Shown: piece by piece, positions 22,610 through 36,306 of the stretch
How positions within the stretch are numbered: position 1 is the first letter of the stretch
Layout of the letters: each line of letters starts with the position of its first letter
Source: Volvariella volvacea V23
Lineage: Eukaryota > Basidiomycota > Agaricomycetes > Agaricales > Pluteaceae
Assembly (NCBI GenBank): GCA_000349905.1
Contig: KB722739.1
Location: forward strand, 555,593-619,592
Length of the DNA: 64,000 nucleotides
Direction of reading: 5' to 3'
Position numbers and translations under genes: made by a program
Notes under the pieces: generated by a model
Told to the model about the DNA's origin: nothing
The model's input: only the letters and a program-made list of their open reading frames with translations
Database searches by the model: none

Positions 22610-24253
22610 CTATCTATCACCAAACATTTCCTCCCAAAACTTCCGAGTGTAATACTCCATCATCGACTCCGGAATCTTCGGATTTTTTATGACAATGGGC
22701 TCGGAATCGTCAACAGGAGTATCCGCGCTTGTTGGTGGCAGGTCATCTTCGACAGTACTCTCAACATTTTGGCCTGGGCGGATGAAGAAATCTTCAATTT
22801 TTCCTGGCATAAGACCAGGACGAGGAAGACGTCGTTCCCTGTCATATGATACCCTGGGAGGTAGATGATTGATGCTTGGATCTGGCGCAAGTTCCGATGC
22901 ACCGGATTTGCGTCGCTGAAGCACTGCAAACACACGTTCAAATGAATAAATGGTACACCCGGATTCTGAATATTGCTGTGGCTTGCAATGCTTGTTCACC
23001 TCATCGAATAGGTCGAGTGGGAATGATCCCAAGTACTCGTTTGCAAGAGCCTTGATGTCATCTTGGGACAACCCAGCGGTATCCTGTGTGCTTTCAAAAT
23101 GAGTGGCATCTATAGTTCCCTCGGGCAGCCACCATTCGAAATCCCAGATGTAGTTGTACGGATCCGGCGTATATTCACTGGGAAATAATATATCTTCGCC
23201 CACCACCAATCCAGAGTCGATTATGCTGTTCTTTTCAAGCTCGATTGATTGAAACAGGCCACGGTTAAGGATGTATTGGATGCCCTGCATTTTGAACTGG
23301 TCATCTCCATCTTTGAATGGAGCCGTATAATTGTCGACGCCGGCAAAGATATTATATTTTGAGTTAGTTCAAATCAGATAATTTATATCGTCTGCCTACC
23401 ATGGAGGCGTAAAATGTTCCGTCCAAGTCATCCTCAAGTGCTTTGACCATGTCTTCGTCGCATATCGCAAGCTCGTGCTTGTACTTTTGCAAGAAGCTAC
23501 GTAGCTGAGATATCAAATATTCTCTAAGGGACTCTTCCACATTGTTTCGATCAACACAAGCGAGGTCAAAAGTCAATGCGAGGCGTTGGTTGGGTCTAGG
23601 GCACTTTGACCATTCTTCAGTGTTGATATTGCGTCCGATGAGAGTGCCCTCGAACAATTGCGCGTGTCCATTTGCCTCGTGAATGTCGTGATATTGGACC
23701 ACCATATCGAGTAAAGTGGTCTTGCCAAAGCCAGCAGGTCGGCGCAACACCAGAAGGGTGTTAAGGATACGAGCAACCGCCGGAGTTTTATCTATGATTG
23801 TTGAGCACGCAAGTCTTTGAAGCTTGTTGAACGAGGAAGGACCTTCTGAAATCGAGCAGTTAGCTATTAAATACGCGCTAGATGCAGGGAAACACGAACT
23901 TGAGCCACTCCCACCACAGCTAGAATTTCAGTGGGAAAAGGAGGAAGAATGGGTCGAGGAATGGCAGGCGAGTGTACTAGAACTGATTGTCCGGGTGTGT
24001 CTATCTCCTCATCCGAGTCATCATCAGGCCTAGGGAGAAGTTCTGCTAAATAGTCGCGCATCATCGTCATGGTGGTGGCTTGTGCAACCGCGTCGACGTT
24101 GGAGACAAACAGAGGGAAATAGCATGTCGGTTTTCGGACGCGTTGCGGTTCGCGTGTGTGGCGCCATCGAGGAGGTGCAGGCCTTGAAAAAGGTGAAGTC
24201 TCGATATGCGGGGTCTTGATGCGCGGGCCTCCTAGTTTCAATGATACCTCCAT
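22610..24253 (-). CDS. AAA-ATPase-like protein (possibly a pseudogene)
   Basis: Exon 1 24253-23896 and exon 2 23845-23400 join across a 50-base intron (GTGTTT ... branch gctaac ... TTTCAG). The fused frame has the AAA-ATPase-like signature: IIDKT near residue 136, then LVLRRPAGFGKTTLLDMV, a Walker A at about 158-163. Part 3 (to 22610) begins near FAGVDNYTAPF, resembling the Walker B/sensor block of this family, and runs to a stop after EEMFGDR. Between exon 2 (donor GTAGGC) and part 3 a branch-like ctaac is present, but I see no AG before the conserved block, and read-through meets a stop. Either the last acceptor is lost or a non-canonical site is used. The family is widespread in mushrooms, function largely unknown; the nuclease-like C-terminal domain found in some members is not evident. 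Confidence 0.6.
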
Positions 24254-24477
24254 TTGTGTGCTTCTTTCCACATACTGACGATTGCCTCAATGCCCGCGAG
24301 CACAAGAGGGAACGGATTGAGGACCATAGTGTGTATACTGCAGTGTGCCACCCCCTTAGCTTCAGTTTCAGTGAAACCTATTGCCAATCCGGCGCGCGCC
24401 AATGCCCGCTAAATGCGTGTAAATAGGAGTGAATATAATAATTATGTTGGCGCTAATTTATTAAGATGGATCATACG

Positions 24478-25549
24478 CTAAGATGAATGCCTTACTTCCA
24501 CCCAATCATTTACCCACATATATCTAGAGAATAAAATGTATAGATACCGGAACCACACAAGCTGACTTCTATGGGCGTACATGGCACGAAGCGTGGTGAA
24601 GTACGCTCGGAGGTCGGATATATAGACAGGACTGGAGTGATGCACTAGGTTCCATGTGCCCACGCCACCTTCAATATCCTCCATCACGTCTGGATGGGGT
24701 ATTTTAGTTATACCAAAGTTTTGGAGGATAGTGAGCCAAGCGGGAAATATGTTGGTTCTCCACGCGTTTAAGAGGTGAATCTTGAGCTTAGAAATAACGG
24801 GTGCCAGAGCGCCTGTGTACTTTGAAACGAGGGACACAGTTGTTAGTGTGAATAGCCGGGGCGGAGGGGTTGTAAGTTTGGACCTTCGGTCTGTGAGGAG
24901 TTGTATAACGCCTTGCGGCAAAGAGCGGTGGTTGGGGTGTCTGGAGACGCCGCCATGGTCAAATGTTAGCACCTAGGGAGGGTTAGCCATGCAGTAAACC
25001 GCATGTGGATAGAAACGCACGGTAGTGATATTGTTATTCTCGATAATAGGCTTGATCACTCTTGCAATGGCGATAGGATCCCAATCCGATAGAATATCAT
25101 CTTGAAGCAAGCTAATACTTCCTGAGCCGGCGCAACAAGGCAGACACAAACACGAGTACGCACGCATGGTCCAAAATGAAGACGTTATCCTTGGGTATAC
25201 CCAGCACGTGTGTACTCTTCTCAAATTCCTTCCGTCGCGTTCGTCCCAATCCATCGGCATTCCCGACTGAGATGGAGAACGCAAAGACTTCCGGAGAGCT
25301 CTTGTTGACGGCATGGCCTGGTACGTGGCTCCCTAAAGCCTCCGACTTATAGGCATCCGGGCCGTACAGCTGGTTCGTTAACGCAACGACAGTCGGCGCA
25401 AAGAACATGCATTCGTCGTCGGGATGTGCTACGAGCACGAGGGTCCGCTCCTTTGCAAACTCGACAGAGCCAGGCGGGGTGTGTTGGTGGCCATGGAGGA
25501 GAGCAAGAAAGAGAAAGAGGAGGGAGAGCAAGGAGCCCAAGGAGGACAT
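24478..25549 (-). CDS. PIG-L family GlcNAc-PI de-N-acetylase (GPI12-like)
   Basis: Likely removes the acetyl group from N-acetylglucosaminyl-phosphatidylinositol, the second step of GPI-anchor synthesis at the ER membrane. Exons 25549-25164, 25111-25021 and 24972-24478 join in frame across introns of 52 and 48 bases, giving 323 residues. The start at 25549 gives a clean signal-anchor (LGSLLSLLFLFLALLHG); an in-frame ATG 33 bases upstream would add 11 residues. Family motifs are present: LVLVAHPDDECMFF (metal-binding AHPDDE), the GLGRTRRKEF block, and HGGVSRHPNH (metal-binding HGxxxHxxH). Length fits the fungal/animal PIG-L type. It is transcribed away from the RRM-like gene, with start codons 119 bases apart. 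Confidence 0.9.
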
Positions 25550-25668
25550 GGTGAGACTTGGGTGTTTGTTTGTGATAAACAAAGAGGGGCAGTCGAAACT
25601 TTAATTCCGTCCTTGTCCTCCACACTGCACTTCCCCACCCTCTCCCATCTGCCCGCTCGTCGTCGACC
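25550..25668. promoter_or_regulatory. Short divergent promoter between GPI12-like and RRM-like genes
   Basis: Only 119 bases separate the two opposite start codons, so both transcripts must share this promoter region or start inside it. The half toward the plus-strand gene is C/T-rich; no TATA box is seen. Confidence 0.5.
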
Positions 25669-28600
25669 ATGCCGGCGGGCACACGAAATTCACCATTTAC
25701 AGTGGAGGACTCGGAGGACGAGGTCGAGTTGGTGCTCATTGAGAACCTTTCTCCTGATGCTCCCACTGAACTCGAACTCCAACCAGAGAGTCCAACAGAG
25801 TCAAGGCAATATGCAGCAAATAATCAAGATAACACCGAAAGTATGGATATATCAGACGATGATGTTGAACCTGTTCCGGTCCCACAGGGTGCGTAGATAC
25901 CTCTATCAGCGGTTCATTTTCTTCGAATTCTTCGGTTCTGAAGTCACTCTACTGCAGAGTCACAATCACCACGTACTTCTGTGAAGAGGAAACGCGGAGA
26001 GACGCCCACTGGACCTAGTGGTATGGTGCGGCCTGCGCAAGTCCCTACAATACCTCCGCCACCGCACTATGAAGGAAAGAAGGCCAGGAAACGCCGAAGG
26101 AGGGCTGAGAGGTTGGCAAGAGAGGCGGCTGAGGCACAAACCAGGTTACAAGCAAGCCAAGCTGTTTCCCACTTCCAAACCCAACCGATAAACCATCCAC
26201 CGCCTGCCTTGCCCAGAAATCAACTATTACGGAACGATGCACCAACCGTTCCAGGCCCAGTTGCATCTACCTCCAAGCTTCATCACCCTCTTCCACCCAA
26301 CCCTCTTTACTTTGGCAACGCTATCCAGCCATCTGCAAATCAGGTTCGCGTCAGTCAAAACAATATACGTCAGCAACCGAAAGTCCCTCCTTCTGGACCT
26401 ACGTCAGCGCCCAGACCAATTCCGTTGCCCAAGGCTACCGTGACATCTACCTCAAATTGGGTCAACTCGATGGCGCGAGCAGCTGAGCAACCTGGTCCTG
26501 CCCTTGAGCGCAGCGAAGTCGAACTTGAGTCCCTAGCCAACTGGCCCTCTGCGAATTCTGCTTCCACTATTCTTCCCCCTCTCACTTACCAGTCACCCAC
26601 TGCCACCGCAAATCTTGGACCTTCAGCCCCGCACTCTCTACCCGTTTCGTCTTCCACGTCATTTGTAGCGCCAAACGCCAGAGGGATCATCGGTAGGAAA
26701 GCCGAGGAGGATCTTACCAATGCTCATGGCTTCTATCATGTTTCATTCACGACCACCAACTGGTTACAAGACGGGCCAGGTTCGCCGAAGAAGGTTAAGC
26801 AATACCATCCCAGACCCGATCGTTCGCTCGTGATGGAGAAACTCCCAAAGGCGTGTCGGACGGTCGAGTATGTATGGGATTGGGCGAAGAGAGCCTCGGT
26901 TGTGGTTGGTGGAGGTGTGGACCCAGTTTTTGTGTCGGTTGATCCCATAAATGCGAAGGCGTTGATCGAATTTGTGGATGTTGCATCTGCGAATAGGGCT
27001 TGGAGTAGTCCAAGGTTAAGCGGTGCTAGTGGTCCTGGTAGGCAGAAGAAGGGTAAGGGAGAAGACGCGATCAGAGTATGGTGGTATCGTCCGCACCAAG
27101 ATGATATTGGTATGGAGGATCTGAGCAGCGAAGCGGTCGATCAAAGAGAGGAGATGGCGGATAAGGAGGAATTGGAGGAAGGAGAGATTGAAAGTGATGA
27201 AATTATTATCTTACCTTCGAAGCCTAAATCTCCGGCGACCAAGAGTATGTCGCTGTCATCTCAGCAACGTCGATCTGCCCAACCCGCCCAACTCCCAAGG
27301 AAGCCCTCACCACCGACTTCTCAACCTCAACGTAGGCCAAACCCTATCCCTCTACCACCTCCTATGCCTTCCTCGTCGCATCAGCGAAGACAGTCACCAC
27401 CACCGCCCCCTCCGCCGTCTCGTCTCCCACCTCCACTTCCTCCGCCTGCAGCTCAACCCACCACTGCACCTCTTCCCTTGTCATCGGCCGTCCCTTTATC
27501 CCACTCTCGTCTTGACTACACAGAAATCACGATGAACCAATTCCTCAATAAAGTCAGATACCAAGTCTCGAATGCGGATCCTCTAAGCCCGGCTTTTGCT
27601 CCTTCTCCACCGTTACCATCAGCCCCGACAACCAGGAACAGTTTACCTGTGCCTAATGCGCGCCCAATTCCTCTTCCTCCACCTCCAAAGGCGGCAATGC
27701 CGCCCTTGCCCTTGCCTCTGCCCTTGCCCGCTGCTCCCGCTCCTGTTCAGCCATCCTCGCGCGCAAGACCGCCTTCCCCAGAAATAGGATCGGATTCATC
27801 AATACCCGGATTGATGATGAGCCAGAGGACATCTAGTGGAGCTGGAGGATCGACTTTGGCCGATGTCAACATGAACAATTCTGCTAACACTCAATCGAGG
27901 GCTCCGGTATCAAGTGGGAGCAGTACCAGCAGGACTCCGACGTCGCCTAAAGCGAGAAATCGCCCGTTCACGCGCGCTCCGGGTCCTATTCCGCTTCCGC
28001 CTGTTACGAAGCCGAGGACTCCGTCTGTTGGCGCGAGTGCTGCTGCTGCTGCTCCTCAGGCTGGTGGTACTGTCGGTGGTGCATCATCGTTGGCTGGGAA
28101 ATCGGTTGAGGAGTTACTTGAGGACATAGGATCGGGTGTGGGAACGGCGAATTGGAGGCCGGCGAGGCCGATTCCTATTCCTTTGCCCCCTGTGAAGAAG
28201 CGTGAAAGTTCTGATGAAGGGCAGAGTTTACCGAGTGGGAGTGGAAGTGGGATTGGGACTCCAATGGCAGCAACACCAGTGGCGGCGGTACCGCCATCTT
28301 CTTCAATGTCGATTTCGAGTACGCCGCCGCCGCGTTCGTCCCCATCGGGATCAGTGGCATCGCAGAGGAGGACGAGTTCGTTGGCCCAGATCGCGAAGAG
28401 GGAGGGGAAGGATTTGGATGAGTTGGGGTTGGATTTGGCGGTGGAAAGGGGGAAGTATTATGAAAGTGACGAGGAGGAGGAGGATCAATTGGAGGATTAT
28501 GAGGTTGGAGAGACCGATGATGTCCCTGGGCTGGGATTGCTTTCTCAGCAAGAGGAGGGACAGGAGGAGGAGATGAAGGAAGATGAAGAAATTGCGATTG

Positions 28601-30728
28601 CGCAACCTGTCCCGCTTACACCGCTCTCTACGGCGTCGGGGTCGCTTCAGCAGGCGATATTGCAGAATCAGCTTTCGGCGATTGCGGGGAGGTTTAGGCC
28701 TGTTTCTGGGGTTGAGATGTTGGGTCTGCAAAAGCAAGCTGGGGTGTCTACGCCGGTAGCTTTGCAAGGACCAGCGACGGCGTTGGGGCCAATCTCTTCA
28801 TCGTCTCCACCGTCTGCCTCGGCGTCTGCATCGTCGTCAGCAGCACCTGTCGCAGCTGCCGCTGGACTGCTCTTGGCACCGTCGACTGTTATTTCTCCTC
28901 CACCTCCTCCACCTTCAGAACCAAGAGCGATGAGGAGAGTAGTGTCGAATGCCACACCGCCTACTGAGCCCGCTGCCCAAAGGGTGCAAGTTCAACAAGC
29001 TCAGAGTCAAAGTAACGTTCATGGTCCTAGTCAAGGCGCTCGGACACCTGGTTTGACTCTGACGACGGGTTCAGGCTTTGGCCTTGCTCCGATGGAACTG
29101 GCACGTCCGGTTACACCTGGCGGTAGTGCAGAAGCGGGTGTGAGTGCGGTACCAGCCCCAGCATCTACATCGACACCAACTCCGATGGTGGTTGACACAA
29201 ATGTTAATGCCTCTACTGTGTCTGTGGCGACTACCTCCCCGACGATCACAACACCAGCACCAGCCTCGAGTGGGTTTGGAGGTGCATCGGATGAGCTGGC
29301 AAAGATGCGAGAACAGTTGTTAAAGTCAAAGTTGACGAGGAGGAAGAAGAGCCAGATGACGGACGTGGCTGCTCCTGCTCCTGCTGTGTCTACTTCTGGT
29401 TCTGCTGCACCTTCTGCTCTATCGGGTTTGGCATTGACTTCTGCGCCTGTGCACACCGCTGCTTCGACAGAACCCACGAGTGTCTTTTCGATGAGTCCGA
29501 CTGGGGATGGAAATGCAGGTGGGGAGGGTGAAGCTAGGGATGAGATGAATGGATGGGTTGTTCCCGCTTCTCCGGGGTCGTATATTCCTCTACCACCTTC
29601 GTCGTCGAGCAGCTCAAGTTCGGGTTCGGGCTTGGATGTGAGTCTTGTGGAGTCCCCTACTATGATGAGGCGGGTGGATGTGGAGAGGAGTAGAGGAGTT
29701 GCAAATGGTATGCAGGAGAAGGGTAGGGACAATGGAAAGGGGAAAGCTGTTGAGCCCGCCTCGAGTGCCGAAAGAGGAAACAATGCGGAAGCGGAGGTGG
29801 TGGTTATGAATGGCGGTGGTCAGAAGGAGTTGCAGGATGAAGCGCAGCTTTTCCTTATGGATGTTTTGGGAGATGTGGTGCCCGGGGCAACAGAGACGGC
29901 GACGGATAAGAAGGTGCAATTACCGACTCCACCACCTACGGTAGCTACGATGGCCTCTGGCCTCTTGGCGTCGAGCCAACAGCAGTCTCATCAACTTCCG
30001 GTTGCGAGTACGCCTTCACAGCAACAGCAAGGGCCATCGGACTCGAGTTCTCAATCACAGGATCCAGCACATAAGAAGGAATTGTCGCTCCGGCAGCAGT
30101 TATTGGAGAGACGGGTTAACGAGAGTAAGAGGTTGATGGATGAGCTTATGAAAGCCCAAACCCCGATGGAGAAGAAGAAAATCCTGGACGCTTTGAGAGA
30201 TTTAACGTGAGTCGGGTTTGGGTTTTCAGGACAAGTGATGTGATCTTATCTTCTTTCCTTTCCTTTCCTTCCTTTTCTTTCTCGATGTCGTCGATGTTGG
30301 AGGGTTGTTTGATTTTAGGCAAGCACAGTCGTTAGCGCAAGATGCGAGTTCGAATTCGAGTGGGAGTAGTGGTGAATCGTCGAGATCGATTTCGCCGCCT
30401 TCGAATAATGGGAGTAGTAGCAGCAGCAGCAATAACACCGGAAGAGTAAACGCATATAGCAAAGTGACAGCATCGGAAAGTTCACATCAGCACCAACAAC
30501 AATCATATAGAAGTTACAACAAAACATTAGTTTCATCTACAGTGACGAGGGGTTCGACCATGTGTAAGTATTCCATATTGTGTACGGCCATTATACTGAA
30601 CGACTACGACTACAGCAACGGTTGCAAAGATAGGTGTGCATCTATGGCCCACAACAAGTGAGAGCGCAGGTGTCTTGATCATCAGTGACGATGAAGACGA
30701 AGACGAATATGAATATCGAAGATCGTAA
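25669..30728 (+). CDS. Large RRM-like, proline-rich protein
   Basis: Four exons, 25669-25888, 25958-30206, 30319-30563 and 30616-30728, join in frame to 1,608 residues. Residues about 260-380 look like a divergent RNA-recognition fold: RSLVMEKLPKACRTVEYVWD (strand and helix), VFVSVDPINAKALIEFVDVA (RNP-1-like strand), then IRVWWYRP. Before it lies a basic helix (KKARKRRRRAERLAREAAEA), a likely nuclear signal. After it comes about 900 residues of Pro/Ser/Ala-rich sequence containing acidic patches. The last part has a charged helical segment (RQQLLERRVNESKRLMDELM) and an acidic tail (ISDDEDEDEYEYRRS). An RNA-binding nuclear role is inferred from the RRM-like block. The third intron (112 bases) is C/T-rich. 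I do not recognise a named orthologue. Confidence 0.8.
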
Positions 30729-32982
30729 TCTTGTGTAAGCAGGATGATTCGCTAGCCGTACGATGCTTGTGAGTGGTGCACGTGTTGTATTTCTTCCTGG
30801 CCAATGTGGGTCACCTTGTGGATGGGTACGGTGGCGACTTTGGTGTCTTCGCCGCAGCTCTGTGGCGTATCTTTACTTTCTTCTCGTCTTCTCGCCTTCT
30901 CGGATTTTCTCTCTCCGCCATCGGTGCAAACTGAATTAGCTGTTACTGAACCTTGTCGCCGGTTATATTTCCTGTTCGCAGGTGAGTGTTCTTTCATTTG
31001 ATTCTCTTCAATTTGAAATGTTTTGATGAATTTGCCCCTAACGCAAATCACTCTCCCCCACTTGCTTCTCTTCTTTTGATTTCTTGTTTCCTCCATTGGG
31101 CGTTGTCTACGCCTTTCTCCCCACGTGTTTGATCCTCGCTGGTTTTTCTCCTTTTGCTCGTCAGTGCCCTTGACCAATGACTATCTGATTATCATCATCC
31201 CAATCGACGCCTTCAATTATTTATCATCCTACCCTTGACCCTATGTGCTTTTTATCCTCATTTCACGCTCCCCACCTTTACCATGGCTCATGCATCTGAG
31301 GACTATCTATCTATCGGCCGAATCACTATTACCAATATACAAAAAGTAATAGGGATTGGGTTGAAAATAGATAGCCTCACCTGGTGCTCCTGACTTCTCC
31401 AGCCTGCATCTAATTCACCCTGCATACCTGTTCTCGCTTCATTCTTCTCTCCGCTACCTCCGTTCCGTTCGGACCCGTTCTCTGCGTTTCTCTTTTGTCA
31501 TTACTCTTCGTTTCTTTTTTCCCACACGCACACACAGCTTTTATCATTTTCACCCAGCTATTAGAAGCACGGAAGACAAGACCGAGGGATGGGTCCCAAG
31601 CAATGATCGTCAAGACGGCTACACACGATGGCGATGGAGAGAGTGTGACGGGCTGGGAGAGTGATTGCCTGAACAAGACAAGACCGATGGAGGGAGGCCT
31701 CGAGGTTGGTTGGAGGAATGGATCGGACGGCAAGTCATCAAGCATGGACAGCTTATCAAGACTCGAGTTGAAGAAGAAACCCGGAAGCGGTGTTTGGGCG
31801 TCTGGGGAGGTTTGAGATCATGACTCTTGTGCTCCGTGCGATACCAAGTGTTTGGCAGGAGTGCCATTCGTCTTATCGTCGTCCCCGGATATGACAGCGT
31901 TTCTCATTGGCGCACGTCTGGGGAGGGCGTTAGGGCGGTGATGGTGGGGGGTTGAGGCGAGGCTGGGGTTGGAGGTGCGCAGTGCTAGGAAGGGCTTCTG
32001 GGGTCTCGATGAGGTGTCCATGCATGACGATGCGTGTGAAGGCCTTTTCGCCCTTGGTCCTTGGGTGGTTCGGTACATAGATGAGGGGTTTGTGGCTCCG
32101 TGTCCTGTGATTTCGTGTGTATGTAGCGCTGGGTTCTGGAGATGCCTGGCTTGTATCAATGGCCGAACTCTGGATTTAGACATGTTGTCCTTTTGTTTCT
32201 GGTCTGCAATCAAGACTGTTTGTCGTGCCTCTTGGGTTCTCAGGTCTGCTCTGGCCGTTGGCGCGAGGAGGGGTGGGTGGTAATTGTACTCTGGGCCTGT
32301 TGTTCTCGTGATCCGCGAGGCGAGGGTTTGTGGTTTGCCCTTGTGCTAATTTTGAGAAAACATTACGAGCTAGTTTGACAACAATTGTCCCATTAGGATA
32401 GCCTCGTGCAAGGCACATTAAGTGCATCAAGAACACGGTGTGGGGAAATGCTATGGAGATTGCCAGTACAGCAGTTATCATCCTCGTGGCGTTGTCCCCA
32501 GTGTGCGCAGGACTTATCTTGGTATCGGAACACAAGGGAATGGCAGAGAATGTGCGCACACGGGCAGGAAGTTCAAGGAGGACGCCCAAAAAGGCAAGCT
32601 GGACGCAATGGACGGGGATGACTAAGCCGAGGTCTCGTGGTCGGTGCTCGGATTACAAAACAGGACGCAAACTCCCGTTTCTACAGCTTGTCCTTTCACC
32701 ACCACCCTCTCCCTCCTCCGACTGCTCCCTTGGTCCCTGTTTTCCTTTCTGACCCGTAAGTCTCTCGCCATCCGCTGCGTCCTCGACGTTTTTCTCATCA
32801 TATGCGCTTGTTCTTTCCGCATATCGTCTCATATCAACCTATCATGGCGATGGCGATCACGCCCCTTTGCCTGCCCGCCTCCGCCCCATTCGTCAATCGC
32901 ACATTTGTGGCACGTTGGATGGCTCTTTGATGGCTTTGATGGCGTTTTCCGCTTGGGATTCTAGTACAATCGATACTCTGCA
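30729..32982. other. 2.2-kb gene-poor region
   Basis: Pyrimidine-rich on the plus strand from about 30850 to 31500 (many cttctc units), giving long but meaningless charged frames on the minus strand. The rest shows overlapping frames on both strands without recognisable domains. The last 200 bases precede the E2 gene and are C/T-rich, as expected for its promoter and leader. Confidence 0.5.
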
Positions 32983-33764
<782 letters not shown>

Positions 33765-36306
33765 GATGGATGTTCGAACAGCTTCACACTTCCTTATGGT
33801 ATTCACGCGGACGAGGCTGTGTGTAGAATCGCTCCGGGTGTAGATCCATTGTATGCTTGCGCTCCATCACTCTCAATCGCGTCCGTTGTTCTAGTACTGC
33901 ATCCCACTTGTTTCTGCCGACAATTCATAATGAACATTATACACGCTCTCTGAGCACCTTTGGACGTGTCTTGCGTGGTGTGATATAGGTCGTGGGAAGA
34001 ATATACTATATTAAGCGCCCGGCACTGCCTCCATATTTAGCACTGCCGTTATCCTTGCTTGCTCTGCTAATGAGGCACAGCGCCTCGCGAGCGTGATGGC
34101 TCTTTATGATGTAAGAAAGTCGCCGATATATCCTTTCCTGTACACCGACTGGCAATTCATTTTCACGAGACGCGATCGAGTTGCTACAATCTCTGAGGGG
34201 GTGTGCAGGCGCAATATGACCAAGTGCTTCACCTCCAACAAGGCTTTCCCTACCAACCAGACAGGGGAGGAATCCAACGGTCCTATTGAACAGCTTTTCA
34301 AACCTACTACTCTAATTTCTCGGTGCGTCAGAGTCAGACCTGATCAAATAGGACAGGTCGGAGGTATGAAATCCGCCGTACGAGCGTTCACCGCGACTGG
34401 CATGGGGTACCGGTAAGAAGTCGCAACTTGTAAAAGTGCGCGCGTGCACATACACCTTTTTGCGGGTGATTCGGTCGAGGTTTCAGCCTCTGTGGACGAT
34501 CGAAAAGAGTCACCGTGGTCCTCGGCGAGAGGGCTTTGCTCGTTGTCAGTTGGGTACAGCACAGAGCCCGGACTCGAATGTTGTCCGTGCTGGTATCCTG
34601 GACAGTTAATGAGCGCGAAACCCGTCGCTTGAGGCGTGTAAGCGTGCACTTTATACTAATGGGTATAATCTACGGTCCTTCCCTATGTTTCTAGTCATTG
34701 CTGGGAAAGTAGTGTCACTGCTATCTCAGTTTGTGAGAGTGGAATATCATCCCATCATCCCATCATCGCCAGGTTTCACTGGCAGGCTTGGACTGTGAAA
34801 ATGATATGTACGTGGCAAGACAATCGTTACTGTGCTGCGATCAGTGTTAGTCGACGTTTCCAGAATTCAGGTTCACCCGGCGAACGATGTGGTTTTATGA
34901 ACTTCCGACGTCAATGGCTGAGCGGGATCGACCAATCTGCCGTAGATTACCCAAGGGACGGAAAACATTACACAGAGTTTTGCTGGTGTGACCGATACAG
35001 TAATTGCCCCAATTTGGCAATGTCAAAAACCTTAATGGCTATCATCAATATCGGATGACGAACATCTGCCGATGGTGATTGCGATGAGTCTCTAGAGCTT
35101 CACTGTTGGGATGGGAGTTGTCCTGAGACGATAGAGACGTGGGCTTCACGCTCAGCGTTGCGCCCTGTGCGCCACGCGACCTGGAGTCGGTGCGTGTGAC
35201 GTTATCCCGGCGGGCCGCCACGCGTTACGCGCTGGCGCTCATTTAGCGCTGTTCACAGCCTCGGACCCCTGGGTTTTTGACTCTTGGCGACTTCGCCTAA
35301 CTCCCTCCTAATTTGAAGTGAGATGAGATGGTAGTTACGGGGAAGTATGGGGAAATATTATTGAGTGAGCGCCACCGGTGGGCCACTTCATCTGTACGGT
35401 GCACGCAAGGTGGCGCATAGGGCGAAAGTGCACATCAATGCGTGACGGTGCTTGATTCGTGTTTTGGCTATTGGTGACGTGTTTTTGTCACAACCACCAA
35501 TAGGTTCCAATTAGGTTAACTGATACAACCGAGAGGACCGAGCAGGGTTGTGTCAGGGTCGTTGGTCAATCCTCCTGGTTCAGTCTGTGCAATGAGCTCA
35601 GCCTTCACTTGACCAACGCCCCCTACATTCTCTGTATATGTTATGACTTGACCCCTCCTCTCCCCCGCCCCCCTCCCCTTCTCAGCATACCCGCACACCG
35701 CCTCCCTCGCTTGTCTAATGTCCTACCAACCAGGGACCGTTCCGTTCATTATGTGTTGCTAAACTGAGCCACAATGATCTCGTCTTGAACGCCTATGGCT
35801 ATCTCGATCTTTACGCAAGGGTTGGATGACTCCAGCGGAGGAGTATATATTCAGGACGTCCTTGAACAGTTGAGACCATCATCCCATTCGTTCTTCTTTT
35901 CTCTTCTCTTCTTCCTTTTTTGCGTTTACTTGACCTTTCTATTTAACGTTTTTGTCTGGCGTTTTCTGACTTCCGACCGTCCAGACTACATATTTATCTC
36001 CTTTACTTCTTCTGCCAGTTCATCGGGGACAAGTTTCGTTCTCTTGATATAAAGCCCAGCGTAGCCCGACCGCAAACGATTTCCGTCGTCTCCTTGATCC
36101 CTCGCAACACTCCAGATCCGCTTCGGAGGCCACTTCCTATCACCCACCGTCCTCTAACCCTTGTATAACCAAATTTTTTAACCTCTGAATCCGACTCCTT
36201 CGTCGATTTCCACGACCCGCATTTAACGAATCCCTTCCTTCTTCCATCCTTCAACTTTTCCCCCCCACCAGCCAAAATTTCGTCCTCTCAGTTTTACTCG
36301 ACCGCC
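33765..36306. other. 2.5-kb gene-poor region
   Basis: No domain on either strand. Between about 35130 and 35280 there is a GC-rich patch with several GCGC/CGCG words and imperfect dyads around agcgct. A short triplicated word (catcatccc, catcatccc, catcatcgcc) lies near 34747-34770. From about 35880 the plus strand is C/T-rich and leads into the promoter of the DUF6593-type gene. Confidence 0.5.
36048..36053 (+). promoter_or_regulatory. Possible TATA box of the DUF6593-type gene
   Basis: tataaa lies 254 bases before the ATG, followed by C/T-rich sequence that would form a leader. The distance is long for a fungal 5' UTR but the match is exact and the downstream pyrimidine tract fits a fungal initiator. 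Confidence 0.35.

Noticed and set aside
29031..29783. 250-residue minus-strand frame
   Set aside because: Antisense shadow of the large RRM-like exon; composition mirrors Ser/Ala/Pro codons and no domain is visible.
30752..31177. 141-residue Lys/Glu/Arg-rich minus-strand frame
   Set aside because: Product of a pyrimidine-rich plus strand; no conserved block and no plausible promoter or splice structure.
34093..34416. 107-residue plus-strand frame
   Set aside because: No recognisable domain, overlapping frames on the other strand of similar length, and no supporting introns.
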